From Mycobacterium sp. ACS4331 (GTDB lineage Bacteria > Actinomycetota > Actinomycetes > Mycobacteriales > Mycobacteriaceae), in contig NZ_LZHW01000048.1 in NCBI RefSeq assembly GCF_001667265.1, forward strand, positions 40,901 to 104,900: a DNA stretch of 64,000 nt, written 5' to 3'. The notes beneath the pieces are model-generated. The model saw only the letters and a list, made by a program, of their open reading frames with translations, was not told the origin of the DNA and did no database searches. Position 1 is the first letter of the stretch. Every line of letters starts with the position of its first letter. Below, one piece after another: positions 1 through 9,124 of this stretch. The translations under genes and the position numbers were made by a program.

Positions 1-2
1 TC

Positions 3-365
3 GCCACCACCGCGTTCATCGTCGAAGACCGCGGTGGCCGGGTCTTCGTCGACGCCACCCGGTCCGGTGGCGCGACGGTCGTGGCCGCGTACAGTCCGCG
101 CTGGCGGCCGGGCATGCCCGTGTCGTTCCCGGTGGCGTGGTCCGATCTGGATCGGGTGCGTCCGGCGGACTTCACGGTGCACACCGCGGTCGGTCTCGCC
201 GCCGACGGGCGCAGATCATGGACGGCGGACATGCCGGCCGCGCAACGATTACCCGCCGACCTGATCGAGCAGGGGCGAACGATCCCCGTGGCGCGTGTCG
301 CCGCGATGCACGAAGGCAAACGCCGGGCCCGTGCGCGCCGCGCCGAATCCGGGCCCGCGGACTGA
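3..365 (+). CDS. LigD-type DNA polymerase/primase domain protein, C-terminal part (5' end outside window)
   Basis: The frame is open from the left edge and stops at 363-365. The readable residues include RGGRVFVD, AAYSPRWRPG and PVAWSDLD, which match the conserved end of the archaeo-eukaryotic-primase-type polymerase domain of LigD. This family makes short, often ribonucleotide, fill-ins during non-homologous end joining. It ends shortly after the polymerase core with a basic tail (EGKRRARARRAE) and shows no ligase domain, so it is probably a stand-alone PolD-type protein of the kind mycobacteria carry beside LigD. The N-terminal catalytic aspartates lie outside the window and cannot be checked. 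The next gene is convergent and only 2 nt away. Confidence 0.75.
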   Translation, partial: ATTAFIVEDRGGRVFVDATRSGGATVVAAYSPRWRPGMPVSFPVAWSDLDRVRPADFTVHTAVGLAADGRRSWTADMPAAQRLPADLIEQGRTIPVARVAAMHEGKRRARARRAESGPAD

Positions 366-367
366 CC

Positions 368-676
368 TCACGGTGCGGAGCGGACGGATCCGAGGTCGCT
401 GAGCCCGCTGATCTTCAGCACGGCGATCAGATCGCGGTGCACCACGATGTCGACGGCGTCGACATGGTCGAACAGCACGTTGATGGCGCCGCTGTCGAGA
501 TAGGTGACCTCGCTGAGGTCGAGGGTGACTCGGGTGTCCCGAGGGGCAGTGGCACGCGTCTGTGCGACGGCGGCGCCGAACGCCGCGATGTTGCTGAGAT
601 CCAGTTCGCCAACGGCTTGCAGGACGGGGGTTCCGTCGGGCAGTTGCCGGGTGCACAGTGTCAGCGGGGTGGCCAT
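368..676 (-). CDS. STAS-domain anti-sigma factor antagonist (102 aa)
   Basis: This is a single STAS domain of the SpoIIAA/RsbV type. It has an N-terminal GELDLSN stretch, a LDLSEVTYLDSGAINVLF core holding the usual phosphorylatable Ser in the D-S-G-A context, and a hydrophobic end. Such proteins bind an RsbW-type anti-sigma kinase and free a sigma factor when unphosphorylated. The ATG at 676 overlaps the stop of the upstream 1384-residue fusion by one base (TGATG), so the two are translationally coupled. The fusion carries both an RsbW-like kinase domain and a PP2C phosphatase domain, so this protein is a likely substrate of one or both. This is inferred from gene order, not shown. Confidence 0.85.
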   Translation of the reverse strand: MATPLTLCTRQLPDGTPVLQAVGELDLSNIAAFGAAVAQTRATAPRDTRVTLDLSEVTYLDSGAINVLFDHVDAVDIVVHRDLIAVLKISGLSDLGSVRSAP

Positions 677-3600
677 CAGGCGATCTTCGCGTGGAGGTGG
701 ACGGTGGTGCCGGTGGTCTCCGGTTCGATGTCGACATCCTGCATCAACGCACGCATCAGGGTGATTCCGCGGCCGCGGAACGGCGCTGCTGGGGTGTCCA
801 GGGCGGGTTGCGGTTTCACCCACGACCCGGTGTCGATGACCGTGAGCTTCAGTCGGTCAGACCAGGCGGTCGCGCGCAGGCACACCGTGCCCGGCGCGTC
901 GCGATGACCGTGCTCGATCGCGTTGGCGATGGCCTCACCGGTGGCGATCAACACGTCCAGAGCCTGGTCCCGGCTCACGCCCGCCCGCCGAAGCCACCCG
1001 CGAAGGGCGGTCCTCACGGTCGCGAGTTGCGTTGCGTCGGAGTCGAATTCCATCTCCAGGGGGGCGGGTTGCCGATACAGCAGAAGGGCGACGTCGTCCT
1101 GGTAGCCGCTGGTGGGCGTCAGAGTCGACATCAACTGCCTGGCCAGCCCGTCGAGCAGAATGGAGCGATCGTCTCGCACCACGCCGACGGCCCGGGCGAT
1201 GCCGTCATCGAGCGATTCCCGCCTGCGCTCCACCAGACCATCGGTGTAGAGCACCAGCGTGGCCCGCGGCGGAATGATCACGCTGGCCTCGGGGCGCCTC
1301 CGGCGATGCGGCAGTCCCAGCGGCGTCGCGCGGGCGTCCTCCAGGAGTTCGGTGGACAGATCGGCGTGGACCAGGATCGGCGGTGGGTGTCCGGCACACG
1401 AGTACTCCAGCTCCCCGGTCTCCGGGTTGAGCACGCCGCAGAAGACAGTGGTGCAGCGAGCGCCGGGCAGATGTGTGGCGAACCTGTCCAAACCGATCAA
1501 TGCCGCTGCGGGACTGGGGTGTTCGAGCAGGAGCGCCCTGCACGCGCTGCGGAGCTGGCCCATGACGGTGGCGGCCGACAGACCGTGGCCGACGCAGTCG
1601 CCGACAATGAGCCCGATCCGGCCGTCGTCGAGGTTGACCACGTCATACCAGTCGCCGCCGACCTGCAGGGGCCGACTGGCGGGCTGGTAACGGACCGCGA
1701 ACCCGCTCGACACCGCGGGTCCGAGAATGGCGTGCTGCAGAGCCAGGGCGGTCTCGCGCTGCTGGTCGAGCAGGTGGACCCGCTGCAGTCCCTGGCCGAG
1801 GCGGCCTGCCAGAACCGTCAGCAGGGTGCGCTCCTCGGAGGTGAATGTCCGCCGTTCACCCAGTTCGACGTAGACGACGAGGACCCCGCGGGGATGCTGC
1901 AGGGCGATGCCGGCGGTACCGGCGGCACTGGTCTCGGCCACCAGCAGATCACCGTGCGACAACTGCGTCAGGGCCGCCCGCGTGGCCTGGGGGAGATCTG
2001 CCCACCCGGCGGAATCGCCCACCGAGACCAGTGCGGGCGCCGCGTCGACGTCGTGCCTGCCCGGCAGGGTGACCGCGAGGACGCGGCGCGCGTTGTACAC
2101 GTGCTGCAGGCCCTCGGCGACGGCCAGGACGGCGCTGTCCAGCGTCTCGGATTGAGCGAGTTGTTCATTCAGCGCTGCCAGTGCGGTCTCGCGCTGGACC
2201 TGGTAGTGCTCGGCGGTCACGTCGCGCAGCGTGCCGATGGTGACGCGCCTGCCGGTGTCGGGATCGTCGGCGTGGTTGAACGTGGCGGTGACCCACATCC
2301 GGTGCCCGTCGCGATGGGTGACGGGCACCGCGGACAGGATGCCGTGCGGCTGGTCCAGCAGAGTTCGGACCGCCTCCTGGGCCTGACGGTGGGCGTCGGG
2401 GTCGGACTCTTCGGACGGCCACCACGGGTGCCGCGGGGTATAGGGCAGTCCGCTCGCGTCGTACCCGAGGATCCTGGTGAACGCGTCGTTGATCTCGATC
2501 ACCGACCCGTGTTCATCGCAGAGGAAGAACGCCTCCTGCAGAGAGTCCACCAGGGCTGCGCGCCAACGCGACTGGTGGTCGCGCAGCCGGGCCAGGTGGA
2601 CGATGGCCCGGACCCGGGCCAGGAGTTCGGCGGCGGTGAACGGTTTCACGAGGTAGTCGTCGGCACCGGCGCCGAGGCCGCTGATCGATGCCTCCGATCC
2701 GGCCCGGGCCGAGAGCAGCAGGATGGGCACCAGGGCGGTCCTTCGGTCCGCCCGCAGCGCGCTGACCAGCGCCAGTCCGTCCATCCGCGGCATCATGACG
2801 TCACTGATCAGCAGATCCGGCACGTCGGCACGAACCGCGTCCAGGGCTTCGCGGCCGTTGACCACTGTGTCGACGCGGTAGCCGTCGCCACGCAGCAGGC
2901 GTGCGAGGTATGCGCGCATGTCGGCGTTGTCGTCGGCGACGAGAACCCGGGGCTGCGTCGACCCGTCGGCCGGTTTTGTGGTGGTGGCCGTCGTGGTGTC
3001 GTCGGGTTCGTATCCGCTTGGCAGCCAGCGCAACACCTCCTCGATGTACGGCTGGGCGCCGTCGCCGCCGGTCGGCGGCGGGGAGGTGGCGGCCACCGCG
3101 GTCGACGGCAGGTGGGCGGTTCCGAACGGCAGGCGGATGGTGAAGGTGGTGCCCTCGTTCTCGGCGCTGACGGCGTCGATGGTGCCGCCGTGCAGGCCGA
3201 CGAGTTCCTTCACCAGGGCCAGTCCGATGCCGCTGCCCTCGTTGGAGCGCGCGTGCACGTTCTCGATCCGGTAGAACCGCTCGAACAGCCGGGACTGCTC
3301 GGCCTCGGGAACCCCGATCCCGGTGTCGGCCACCGTGATCACTGCGGTGTCCTCGTCGCGGCCCACCGTGACCGAGATGCTGCCGTCGAAGGTGAACTTC
3401 AGCGCATTGGACAGCAGATTGAAGATCACCTTCTCCCACATGCCGAGGTCGAGGTGCACCGGTGTGTCCATCGGTGGGCAGTCCACCTCGAAACGCAGCC
3501 CGGCGCGGTCGACCGCGGAGCGGAACACGCTGGCCAGATCGGCGGTGACCGTACCGATGTCGACGGGCTGGTAGGAGGCCTGGCCTTGTCCCGCTTCGAT

Positions 3601-4830
3601 CCGGGAGAAGTCGAGCAGTGAGTTGACCAGCTTGGCGAGGCGTAACCCGTTGCGCCAGACCATGTCGAGCTCTTGGCGCGCTTCATGCGTGATGTCCGGG
3701 GACTGCCGCAGTTCGGCGACCGGGTCGAGGATCAGGGTCAGGGGAGTGCGGAATTCGTGGCTGATGTTGGAGAAGAACGTCGTCTTGGCCCGGTCGAGTT
3801 CGGTCAGGTCCTCGGCCCGCCGCTGCTGCAGTTGGTAGCTGCGGGCAAGGCCGACGCCGGTGGCCACGTGCGAGGCCACCAGTGCGACGAAGCCGCGGTA
3901 GGACTCGTCGAGCCTGCGATACCGGTTGAGCGCGGCCACCAGGAATCCCGACGGTTGTCCGCTCTGCTGCTGCAGTGGCACCACGAGGGCCTGCGTGGGA
4001 GGGGCCGGCCACGGGCCGGTCGGCAGGTCGGCCAGGCGATCCTCGTCGAGATCGACCAGCGTGGTCTCCCCCCGCGCGGGCGGGCGCGTCGGCCACGGGG
4101 TGTCGGTGCCCGCCTCAAGGTGCTCGGGTGCCGCGGGATGGCCCGCCGGGAGCCCGCTCGCGCCGGCGAGCCGAGCGTTGCCGTCGTCGTCGAACAGATA
4201 CGTCAGGGTGAAGGGCAGGTCGCGCGGGTTCTGGCTCAGCTGGCGGTCGGAGAAGGCCAGGATCTCCTCTTCGGTGCGGATGACGCTCAGATCCGAGCCG
4301 AGGTCGCGCAGCGTCGCCATCCGGCGCTCGGCGATCACCCGGTCGGTGTCCTCGCTGACCACACACAGCATGCCGACGACCCGGCCGTCGTCGTCACGCA
4401 GCGGACTGTAGGAGAACGTGTGGTAGGTCTCCTCGGTGTATCCCGAGCGTTCGAGGAACAGCAGCAGAGCGTCGTCCCACGTCGCCTGGCCGGTGTCCAG
4501 CACCTGGTGGACCCGCCATCCGATGTCATCCCAGATCTCGGCCCACACGTCCTGCGCGGGCCTGCCGAGCGCCCAGGGGTACTTTTCGCCCAGCGTGTCC
4601 CGCCGGTAGCCGTCGTTGCAGAAGAAGGTCAGTTCCGGACCCCACGCCATCCACATCGGGAACCGTGATGACAGCAGGATTCCGACGGCGGTCTGCAGAC
4701 TCTGTGGCCACTGCTGTGGCGAACCCAGCGGCGTCGCGTCCCAGTCCACCCGCTCGAGATCCCGGCCGACCTCACCGCCGTCGGCGAACACCCTCGATGG
4801 GGGTGAGCGGTCGGGATCCCGGGTGCTCAT
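676..4830 (-). CDS. Multidomain sensor: PAS-GAF-histidine kinase-receiver-PAS-GAF-PP2C (SpoIIE)-RsbW-type kinase (1384 aa)
   Basis: The domains read in order as follows. A PAS-like sensor covers about 25-165. A GAF-like region covers about 170-330. A HisKA domain follows with the phospho-acceptor H358 in SHEFRTPL. The HATPase has N-box NLLSNALKFT (471-480), G1 DTGIGVP (502-508) and G2 GSGIGLAL (532-539). A receiver spans about 627-745 with D677 in DLLISDVMMPRMDG and K729 in LVKPF. A second PAS covers about 755-875 and a second GAF about 885-1020. A PP2C/SpoIIE phosphatase spans about 1040-1255 (GGDWYD, GDCVGHG, LYTDGLVE, DDVALLL). An RsbW-type HATPase spans about 1265-1384 (EAIANAIEHG, GRGI). 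It therefore combines a hybrid two-component kinase with both enzymes of an anti-sigma partner switch. No membrane segment is visible. It abuts one STAS gene upstream (0 nt) and another downstream (1-nt overlap). Rv1364c of M. tuberculosis is a smaller relative of the phosphatase-kinase half. Confidence 0.9.
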   Translation of the reverse strand: MSTRDPDRSPPSRVFADGGEVGRDLERVDWDATPLGSPQQWPQSLQTAVGILLSSRFPMWMAWGPELTFFCNDGYRRDTLGEKYPWALGRPAQDVWAEIWDDIGWRVHQVLDTGQATWDDALLLFLERSGYTEETYHTFSYSPLRDDDGRVVGMLCVVSEDTDRVIAERRMATLRDLGSDLSVIRTEEEILAFSDRQLSQNPRDLPFTLTYLFDDDGNARLAGASGLPAGHPAAPEHLEAGTDTPWPTRPPARGETTLVDLDEDRLADLPTGPWPAPPTQALVVPLQQQSGQPSGFLVAALNRYRRLDESYRGFVALVASHVATGVGLARSYQLQQRRAEDLTELDRAKTTFFSNISHEFRTPLTLILDPVAELRQSPDITHEARQELDMVWRNGLRLAKLVNSLLDFSRIEAGQGQASYQPVDIGTVTADLASVFRSAVDRAGLRFEVDCPPMDTPVHLDLGMWEKVIFNLLSNALKFTFDGSISVTVGRDEDTAVITVADTGIGVPEAEQSRLFERFYRIENVHARSNEGSGIGLALVKELVGLHGGTIDAVSAENEGTTFTIRLPFGTAHLPSTAVAATSPPPTGGDGAQPYIEEVLRWLPSGYEPDDTTTATTTKPADGSTQPRVLVADDNADMRAYLARLLRGDGYRVDTVVNGREALDAVRADVPDLLISDVMMPRMDGLALVSALRADRRTALVPILLLSARAGSEASISGLGAGADDYLVKPFTAAELLARVRAIVHLARLRDHQSRWRAALVDSLQEAFFLCDEHGSVIEINDAFTRILGYDASGLPYTPRHPWWPSEESDPDAHRQAQEAVRTLLDQPHGILSAVPVTHRDGHRMWVTATFNHADDPDTGRRVTIGTLRDVTAEHYQVQRETALAALNEQLAQSETLDSAVLAVAEGLQHVYNARRVLAVTLPGRHDVDAAPALVSVGDSAGWADLPQATRAALTQLSHGDLLVAETSAAGTAGIALQHPRGVLVVYVELGERRTFTSEERTLLTVLAGRLGQGLQRVHLLDQQRETALALQHAILGPAVSSGFAVRYQPASRPLQVGGDWYDVVNLDDGRIGLIVGDCVGHGLSAATVMGQLRSACRALLLEHPSPAAALIGLDRFATHLPGARCTTVFCGVLNPETGELEYSCAGHPPPILVHADLSTELLEDARATPLGLPHRRRRPEASVIIPPRATLVLYTDGLVERRRESLDDGIARAVGVVRDDRSILLDGLARQLMSTLTPTSGYQDDVALLLYRQPAPLEMEFDSDATQLATVRTALRGWLRRAGVSRDQALDVLIATGEAIANAIEHGHRDAPGTVCLRATAWSDRLKLTVIDTGSWVKPQPALDTPAAPFRGRGITLMRALMQDVDIEPETTGTTVHLHAKIA

Positions 4831-5193
4831 CTAAGGTCGGCCGTCGTCGTGGGTGGCCGCGTGCACGGTGTCGTAGAGGTCCAGCACCTCGTCGAGCTTG
4901 GTCACCTCGATCGGGCGCAGCACTTCGGCGTTGCCTGCCGCGATCCGCACCGTGACACCTTCGACGCCACCCCGTTCATGGCAGTCCAGCACCGCGTTGA
5001 GCCCGGCGCTGCCGAAATACTTGAGGTGGTCCAACGCGATGACGAGGAGTCTTCGCTTCGACTTCGCCGCGGCGCCCCGCGCCGCGTCGAGATGTGCGCT
5101 GAGTTCGCCGGCGTTGCCCGAGTCGACCTCACCCACAGCCGACACGACGACTGCCCCGTCGAGGACGTCCTGCTGTATGTCCAGTTGCCCCAC
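4831..5193 (-). CDS. STAS-domain anti-sigma factor antagonist (120 aa)
   Basis: This is a second STAS protein. VSAVGEVDSGN near the start and the stretch ALDHLKYFGSAGLNAVLDCHE contain the expected Ser-Ala-Gly turn where such proteins are phosphorylated. It starts at GTG (5191-5193). Its stop is immediately followed by the ATG of the 1384-residue sensor, so the genes are co-transcribed. It differs clearly from the downstream STAS protein (charged insert AAKSKRR, longer C-terminus), so they are not recent duplicates. A likely role is to titrate the RsbW-type kinase of the neighbouring fusion or a separate anti-sigma factor. Which sigma factor is controlled cannot be read from this window. Confidence 0.85.
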   Translation of the reverse strand: MGQLDIQQDVLDGAVVVSAVGEVDSGNAGELSAHLDAARGAAAKSKRRLLVIALDHLKYFGSAGLNAVLDCHERGGVEGVTVRIAAGNAEVLRPIEVTKLDEVLDLYDTVHAATHDDGRP

Positions 5194-5265
5194 TGCCGTG
5201 AACCTGCTCGTCGTCGATCCGTCGCCGGAGAACCCGTCATTGCGATCAGTATGTACCCGAATTTG

Positions 5266-5934
5266 TCATTCACCGGACCGGATGTGTGCGGTGAGCAGCA
5301 GGTGGTCGAAACGGCGGCGCAGCGCGTCCGACCCGAGGTCCTCGGCGCTCGCCGCCGCGACCACGTTGGACGCCAACGTCCGGAGCTTGGTGTTGGTGTG
5401 CTGTGACCGCCACTGCAGCAGTTCAAAGGCCTGGTCAGCGCCGATCCGGTACACCAGCATCAGCATGCCTTTGGCCTGTTCGATGGCCGCGCGGGACCTG
5501 AACATGTCCGGCAGCGTCTCGAGCGCGTGACGGCGGACCTGGTCGACGGTCGAGGTCAGGTCGATGTAGTAGCCCTCGGTGCCCACCACTGCGCCGCGGT
5601 CGTCGACCATTCGGTCGCCGAGCACGAGGACCGCGTGTTCACGCCCGGAGGTGTCGATGAACCTGTGTCGGCTGGAGAACGACCCACCCGAATGCAGCGC
5701 CTCGTCGAGAAGCTCCTGGACGTGCTGCCGGTCCTCCGGATGCTTGTGCGACAGCAGCAGTTCGGTGGTGGGGGTCACCGTGCCCGGCTCGTAGCCGTGC
5801 ATGCGCGCCACCTCATCGGACCATTCCCAGCGCTGGCTGAGGAACCAGAATCGGAAGCTGCCGACGCTCAGGTCCCCGGCTGCCCGGGCCGCCCAGTCAC
5901 CCTCGGCGGCCGAAGCTGATGACGTGTCGGGCAT
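5266..5934 (-). CDS. PAS-ANTAR regulator (222 aa)
   Basis: Residues about 25-135 form a PAS fold (FWFLSQRWEWSDEVARMHGY, HPEDRQHVQELL, YIDLT). Residues about 150-205 form an ANTAR domain with RSRAAIEQAKGMLMLVYRIGADQAFELL, the usual R-x-x-IeqAKG-l signature. ANTAR domains bind paired hairpins in nascent RNA and act as anti-terminators; mycobacterial PAS-ANTAR proteins are common. Start ATG is at 5932-5934. It is the first gene of the minus-strand signalling operon, 72 nt before the STAS gene. No receiver domain is present, so a signal would have to enter through the PAS domain. The short gap before the STAS gene could hold its RNA target, but I could not define a clear double hairpin. Confidence 0.85.
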   Translation of the reverse strand: MPDTSSASAAEGDWAARAAGDLSVGSFRFWFLSQRWEWSDEVARMHGYEPGTVTPTTELLLSHKHPEDRQHVQELLDEALHSGGSFSSRHRFIDTSGREHAVLVLGDRMVDDRGAVVGTEGYYIDLTSTVDQVRRHALETLPDMFRSRAAIEQAKGMLMLVYRIGADQAFELLQWRSQHTNTKLRTLASNVVAAASAEDLGSDALRRRFDHLLLTAHIRSGE

Positions 5935-6001
5935 GAGGACATTATTTCATTTCCCACTGCCTCCGCGGAGCCTGAACAGCGTCAACTGGACTTCGGTGCG
6001 C

Positions 6002-8839
6002 TCACCGCGCCACGCCGATCTCGGCCAGCCTGCGCGTGGACGCCTCGGACCGGATGATCTGCGGCCACCAGAACCACCGTCCGAGCAGTGAGGCGATGGC
6101 CGGGGTCATGAACGACCGGACCACCAGCGTGTCGAACAGCAGGCCGAGGGCGATGGTGGTGCCGACCTGAGCCATCACCCGCAGGTCGCTGAATGCGAAG
6201 GACGCCATCGTGAAGGCGAACACCAGGCCCGCCGACGTGACCACCGAACCGGTGCCGGCCATCGCGCGGATGATCCCGGTCTTGAGGCCTCCCGGCAGCT
6301 CCTCCTTGAATCGCGACACCAGCAGCAGGTTGTAGTCCGAGCCGACCGCCAGGAGCAGGATGACCGACATCGGCAGCACCATCCAGTGCAGTTCGAGGCC
6401 GATCAGGTGCTGCCACAACAGGATCGACAGACCGAACGATGCGCCCAGGGACAGCACCACCGTGCCGACGATCACCGCTGCCGCCACCAGGCTGCGGGTG
6501 ATGAGCAGCATGATGATGAAGATGAGTGCCACCGCGGCGATTCCGGCGATCATCAGGTCGTAGAGGGAGCCGTCGTGCATGTCCTGATAGGTGGCCGCCG
6601 TCCCGGCCAGGTGGATCTTGGCGCCCTCCAACGGTGTGCCCTTGAGCGCCTCCTTGGCGGCGAGTTTGATCGGGGCGACATGCGCGATGCCCTCGGGGGT
6701 CGCGGGGTCACCCTCGTGACTGATGATGAACCGCACCGACTTGCCGTCGGGGGAGATGAAGTTCTTCATGCCACGCTTGAAGTCCTTGTTGTCGAAGGCC
6801 TCCGGGGGCAGGTAGAAGGTGTCGTCGTTGCGGGCGTCGTCGAACGCGCGACCCATGGCCGTCGAGTTCTCCTGTCCCGCGGCCATCTGATCCTGCAGAC
6901 CCTTCTGCGTCTGATACATCGTCAGCATGTAGGTCTTCATGTTCTTCATGGTCGCGATCTGCTCGGGCAGCAGTGTGACCAGTTGTGGCATCAGCGAATC
7001 GAGTCGTTCGAGGTCTGGGACCAGCGTCTGGATGTCGTCGGTCATGGTGTCGATGCCGTCGAGGGTGTCGAATATCGACCGCATGGACCAGCAGACCGGG
7101 ATGTCGTAGCAGTGCGGCTCCCAGTAGAGGTAATTGCGGATCGGTCTCAGGAAGTCGTCGAAATCGGCGATGTGATCGCGTAACTCGGCCACGTCGATGG
7201 TCATGTCCTTGGTCTTGACCACCATGTCGTGGGTGGTCTCGGCCATCTGCGCGGTGATGCTGGACATCTTCTCCATCGCGTCGATGGTGGTCTGCATCTC
7301 GTCGGTCTGCACCAGCATGTCGGCCATGCGGTCCTGCTGGTACTTCTCATTCATCGTGTTGGAGGTGCCCTGGCGACTGAGCAGGAACGGAATGGAGGTG
7401 TGCTTGATGGGCTTGCCCTCGGGACGGGTGATCGTCTGCACGCGGGCGATGCCGGGGACTGCGACGATCGACTTGGCGATCTTGTCGATCACCAGGAAGT
7501 CCGCCGAATTGCGCAGGTCGTGATCGGTCTCGACCATCAGCAGTTCGGGATTCATCCGGGCGGCGCTGAAATGCCGCTCTGCTGCGGCATATCCGACGTT
7601 TGCGGGCAGGTCGGACGGCAGATAGCGGCGCGCGTCGTAGTTGGTCTTGTAGCCGGGCAGCGTGAGCAGGCCGATGAGCGCCAGGGCCAGCGTCGCAGCC
7701 AGAATGGGGGCGGGCCAACGCACCACCGCGATGCCGATCCTGCGCCAGCCGCGTGATCGGATGGCCCGCCGTGGTTCGAACCGGCCGAATCTGCTGCCGA
7801 TCACGATGATCGCGGGACCCAGCGTCAGTGCCGCGACGACGGCCACGAAGGTGCCGATGGCACACGGCACGCCCATCGTCTGGAAGTAGGGCAGGCGGGT
7901 GAAGCTCAGACACAGCATGGCACCGGCGATGGTCAGGCCGGAACCCAGAACGACATGGGCGGTACCGCCGAACATGGTGTAGTACGCGGTCTCTCGGTCG
8001 TCGCCGTCGCCTCGCGCCTCCTGGTAACGGCCGATCGCGAAGATCGCGTAGTCGGTGCCCGCCGCGATCACCATCAGCGTGAGCAGATTGACGGCGAAGG
8101 TGGACAGGCCGATGAGGTCGTAGTGTGCGAGGAAGGCGACCACACCGCGCGCGGCGCCGAGTTCGAGGAACACCATGAGCAGCACCAGGAGCATGGTGGC
8201 CACCGATCGGTACACCACCAGCAGCATCGCCGCGATCACTCCGATGGTGATCATGGTGACCCTGGCGACGCTCTTGTCGCCGGCATGGTGCTGGTCTGAG
8301 ATCAGCGGTGCGCCGCCGGTCACATAGACCGTCAGGCCAGCGGGTGGGGGAGTCTGCGCGACGATCTCCCGCACCGCAGCGACGGAGTCGTTGGCCCGGG
8401 TCTCACCCTGGTTGCCCTGAAGGTACAGCTGGACGTACGCGGACCTGCCGTCATTGCTCTGCACGCCCGATGCGGTGAGCGGGTCGCCCCAGAAGTCGGC
8501 GACGTGCTGGACGTGGGCGGTGTCGGCTTCGAGCTTGTCGACCAGGCGGTCGTAGTAGTGATGGGCCTCGTCACCCAGCGGTCCGACGCTCTCCAACACC
8601 ACCATGGCGCTGGAGTCGGAGTCGAACTCCTTGAAGACGCTGCCCACGCGTTTCATGGCGATCATCGCCGGGGCGTCGTGGGCGCTGAGCCCGACGGTGT
8701 GCTCCTCGCCGACCTTCTCCAGTGGCGGGACCAGCACGTTGGACAGCACTGTCAGCGCCAACCAGCCGAGCAGGATCGGCACCGCGGCCAGGCGGATGAC
8801 GTGGGCGATCCGCCCGTGCGCGGCACGCGTCGTGCTCAT
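6002..8839 (-). CDS. MmpL-family RND transporter (945 aa)
   Basis: This is a lipid or siderophore exporter of the MMPL family in the inner membrane. The architecture is one TM helix (about 14-35), a periplasmic domain, TM helices about 190-380, a second periplasmic domain, and a second TM bundle about 760-925. The proton-relay Asp-Tyr pairs are present: D263-Y264 (AAGTDYAIF) and D835-Y836 (AVGSDYNLL). The second periplasmic domain carries a long Met/Gln-rich alpha-hairpin (from about [12 protein letters not shown]) and the two-cysteine loop HCYDIPVC, which are features of the MmpL4/MmpL5 subgroup rather than MmpL3. That subgroup normally works with a small MmpS partner encoded next door. No mmpS gene is adjacent here. 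The substrate is unknown. Confidence 0.9.
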   Translation of the reverse strand: MSTTRAAHGRIAHVIRLAAVPILLGWLALTVLSNVLVPPLEKVGEEHTVGLSAHDAPAMIAMKRVGSVFKEFDSDSSAMVVLESVGPLGDEAHHYYDRLVDKLEADTAHVQHVADFWGDPLTASGVQSNDGRSAYVQLYLQGNQGETRANDSVAAVREIVAQTPPPAGLTVYVTGGAPLISDQHHAGDKSVARVTMITIGVIAAMLLVVYRSVATMLLVLLMVFLELGAARGVVAFLAHYDLIGLSTFAVNLLTLMVIAAGTDYAIFAIGRYQEARGDGDDRETAYYTMFGGTAHVVLGSGLTIAGAMLCLSFTRLPYFQTMGVPCAIGTFVAVVAALTLGPAIIVIGSRFGRFEPRRAIRSRGWRRIGIAVVRWPAPILAATLALALIGLLTLPGYKTNYDARRYLPSDLPANVGYAAAERHFSAARMNPELLMVETDHDLRNSADFLVIDKIAKSIVAVPGIARVQTITRPEGKPIKHTSIPFLLSRQGTSNTMNEKYQQDRMADMLVQTDEMQTTIDAMEKMSSITAQMAETTHDMVVKTKDMTIDVAELRDHIADFDDFLRPIRNYLYWEPHCYDIPVCWSMRSIFDTLDGIDTMTDDIQTLVPDLERLDSLMPQLVTLLPEQIATMKNMKTYMLTMYQTQKGLQDQMAAGQENSTAMGRAFDDARNDDTFYLPPEAFDNKDFKRGMKNFISPDGKSVRFIISHEGDPATPEGIAHVAPIKLAAKEALKGTPLEGAKIHLAGTAATYQDMHDGSLYDLMIAGIAAVALIFIIMLLITRSLVAAAVIVGTVVLSLGASFGLSILLWQHLIGLELHWMVLPMSVILLLAVGSDYNLLLVSRFKEELPGGLKTGIIRAMAGTGSVVTSAGLVFAFTMASFAFSDLRVMAQVGTTIALGLLFDTLVVRSFMTPAIASLLGRWFWWPQIIRSEASTRRLAEIGVAR

Positions 8840-8944
8840 CGCCGAAATATACGTAGCCCATCAAAGTTTTCGCCGGGCATTCGACGGCAGACGACGGTGA
8901 TTGACAGCGAACTCACAGGTGGCGTGAACGCCGGGGGCCGGGGA

Positions 8945-9049
8945 CTACCGGAGCTCGGCCGTGCGCGCTCCGTCGTCGGCGGTGCAGGACGCACACGCGG
9001 GGGAATCCAGGTCGAACTGACCGCAGGTGGGGCAGATGAAGGGGATCAT
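8945..9049 (-). CDS. Small zinc-ribbon protein (34 aa)
   Basis: This is a very short frame encoding C6-x2-C9 and C19-x2-C22 in the context CPTCGQF...ACASC, a minimal rubredoxin-knuckle/zinc ribbon. The ATG at 9047-9049 is preceded at a good distance by AGGAAGG, a strong ribosome binding site, which is the main reason to believe it is translated. It is divergent from the phosphotransferase-like gene at 9125. Function is unknown. Single zinc knuckles of this size can be RNA-binding or protein-binding. It could be missed by automatic annotation because of its length. Confidence 0.5.
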   Translation of the reverse strand: MIPFICPTCGQFDLDSPACASCTADDGARTAELR

Positions 9050-9124
9050 GGGGGGTCGCCTTCCTGTCATGGGGAGCGCTGATCGTGTCGCAGCGTGCTG
9101 GGCCTGTACCCGCGGCGCCCTACG

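Noticed and set aside
658..3621. 987-codon open frame on the plus strand opposite the sensor gene
   Set aside because: It has no recognisable domain and mirrors the minus-strand gene; long antisense frames are expected in high-GC DNA. The minus strand has clear motifs through the same region.
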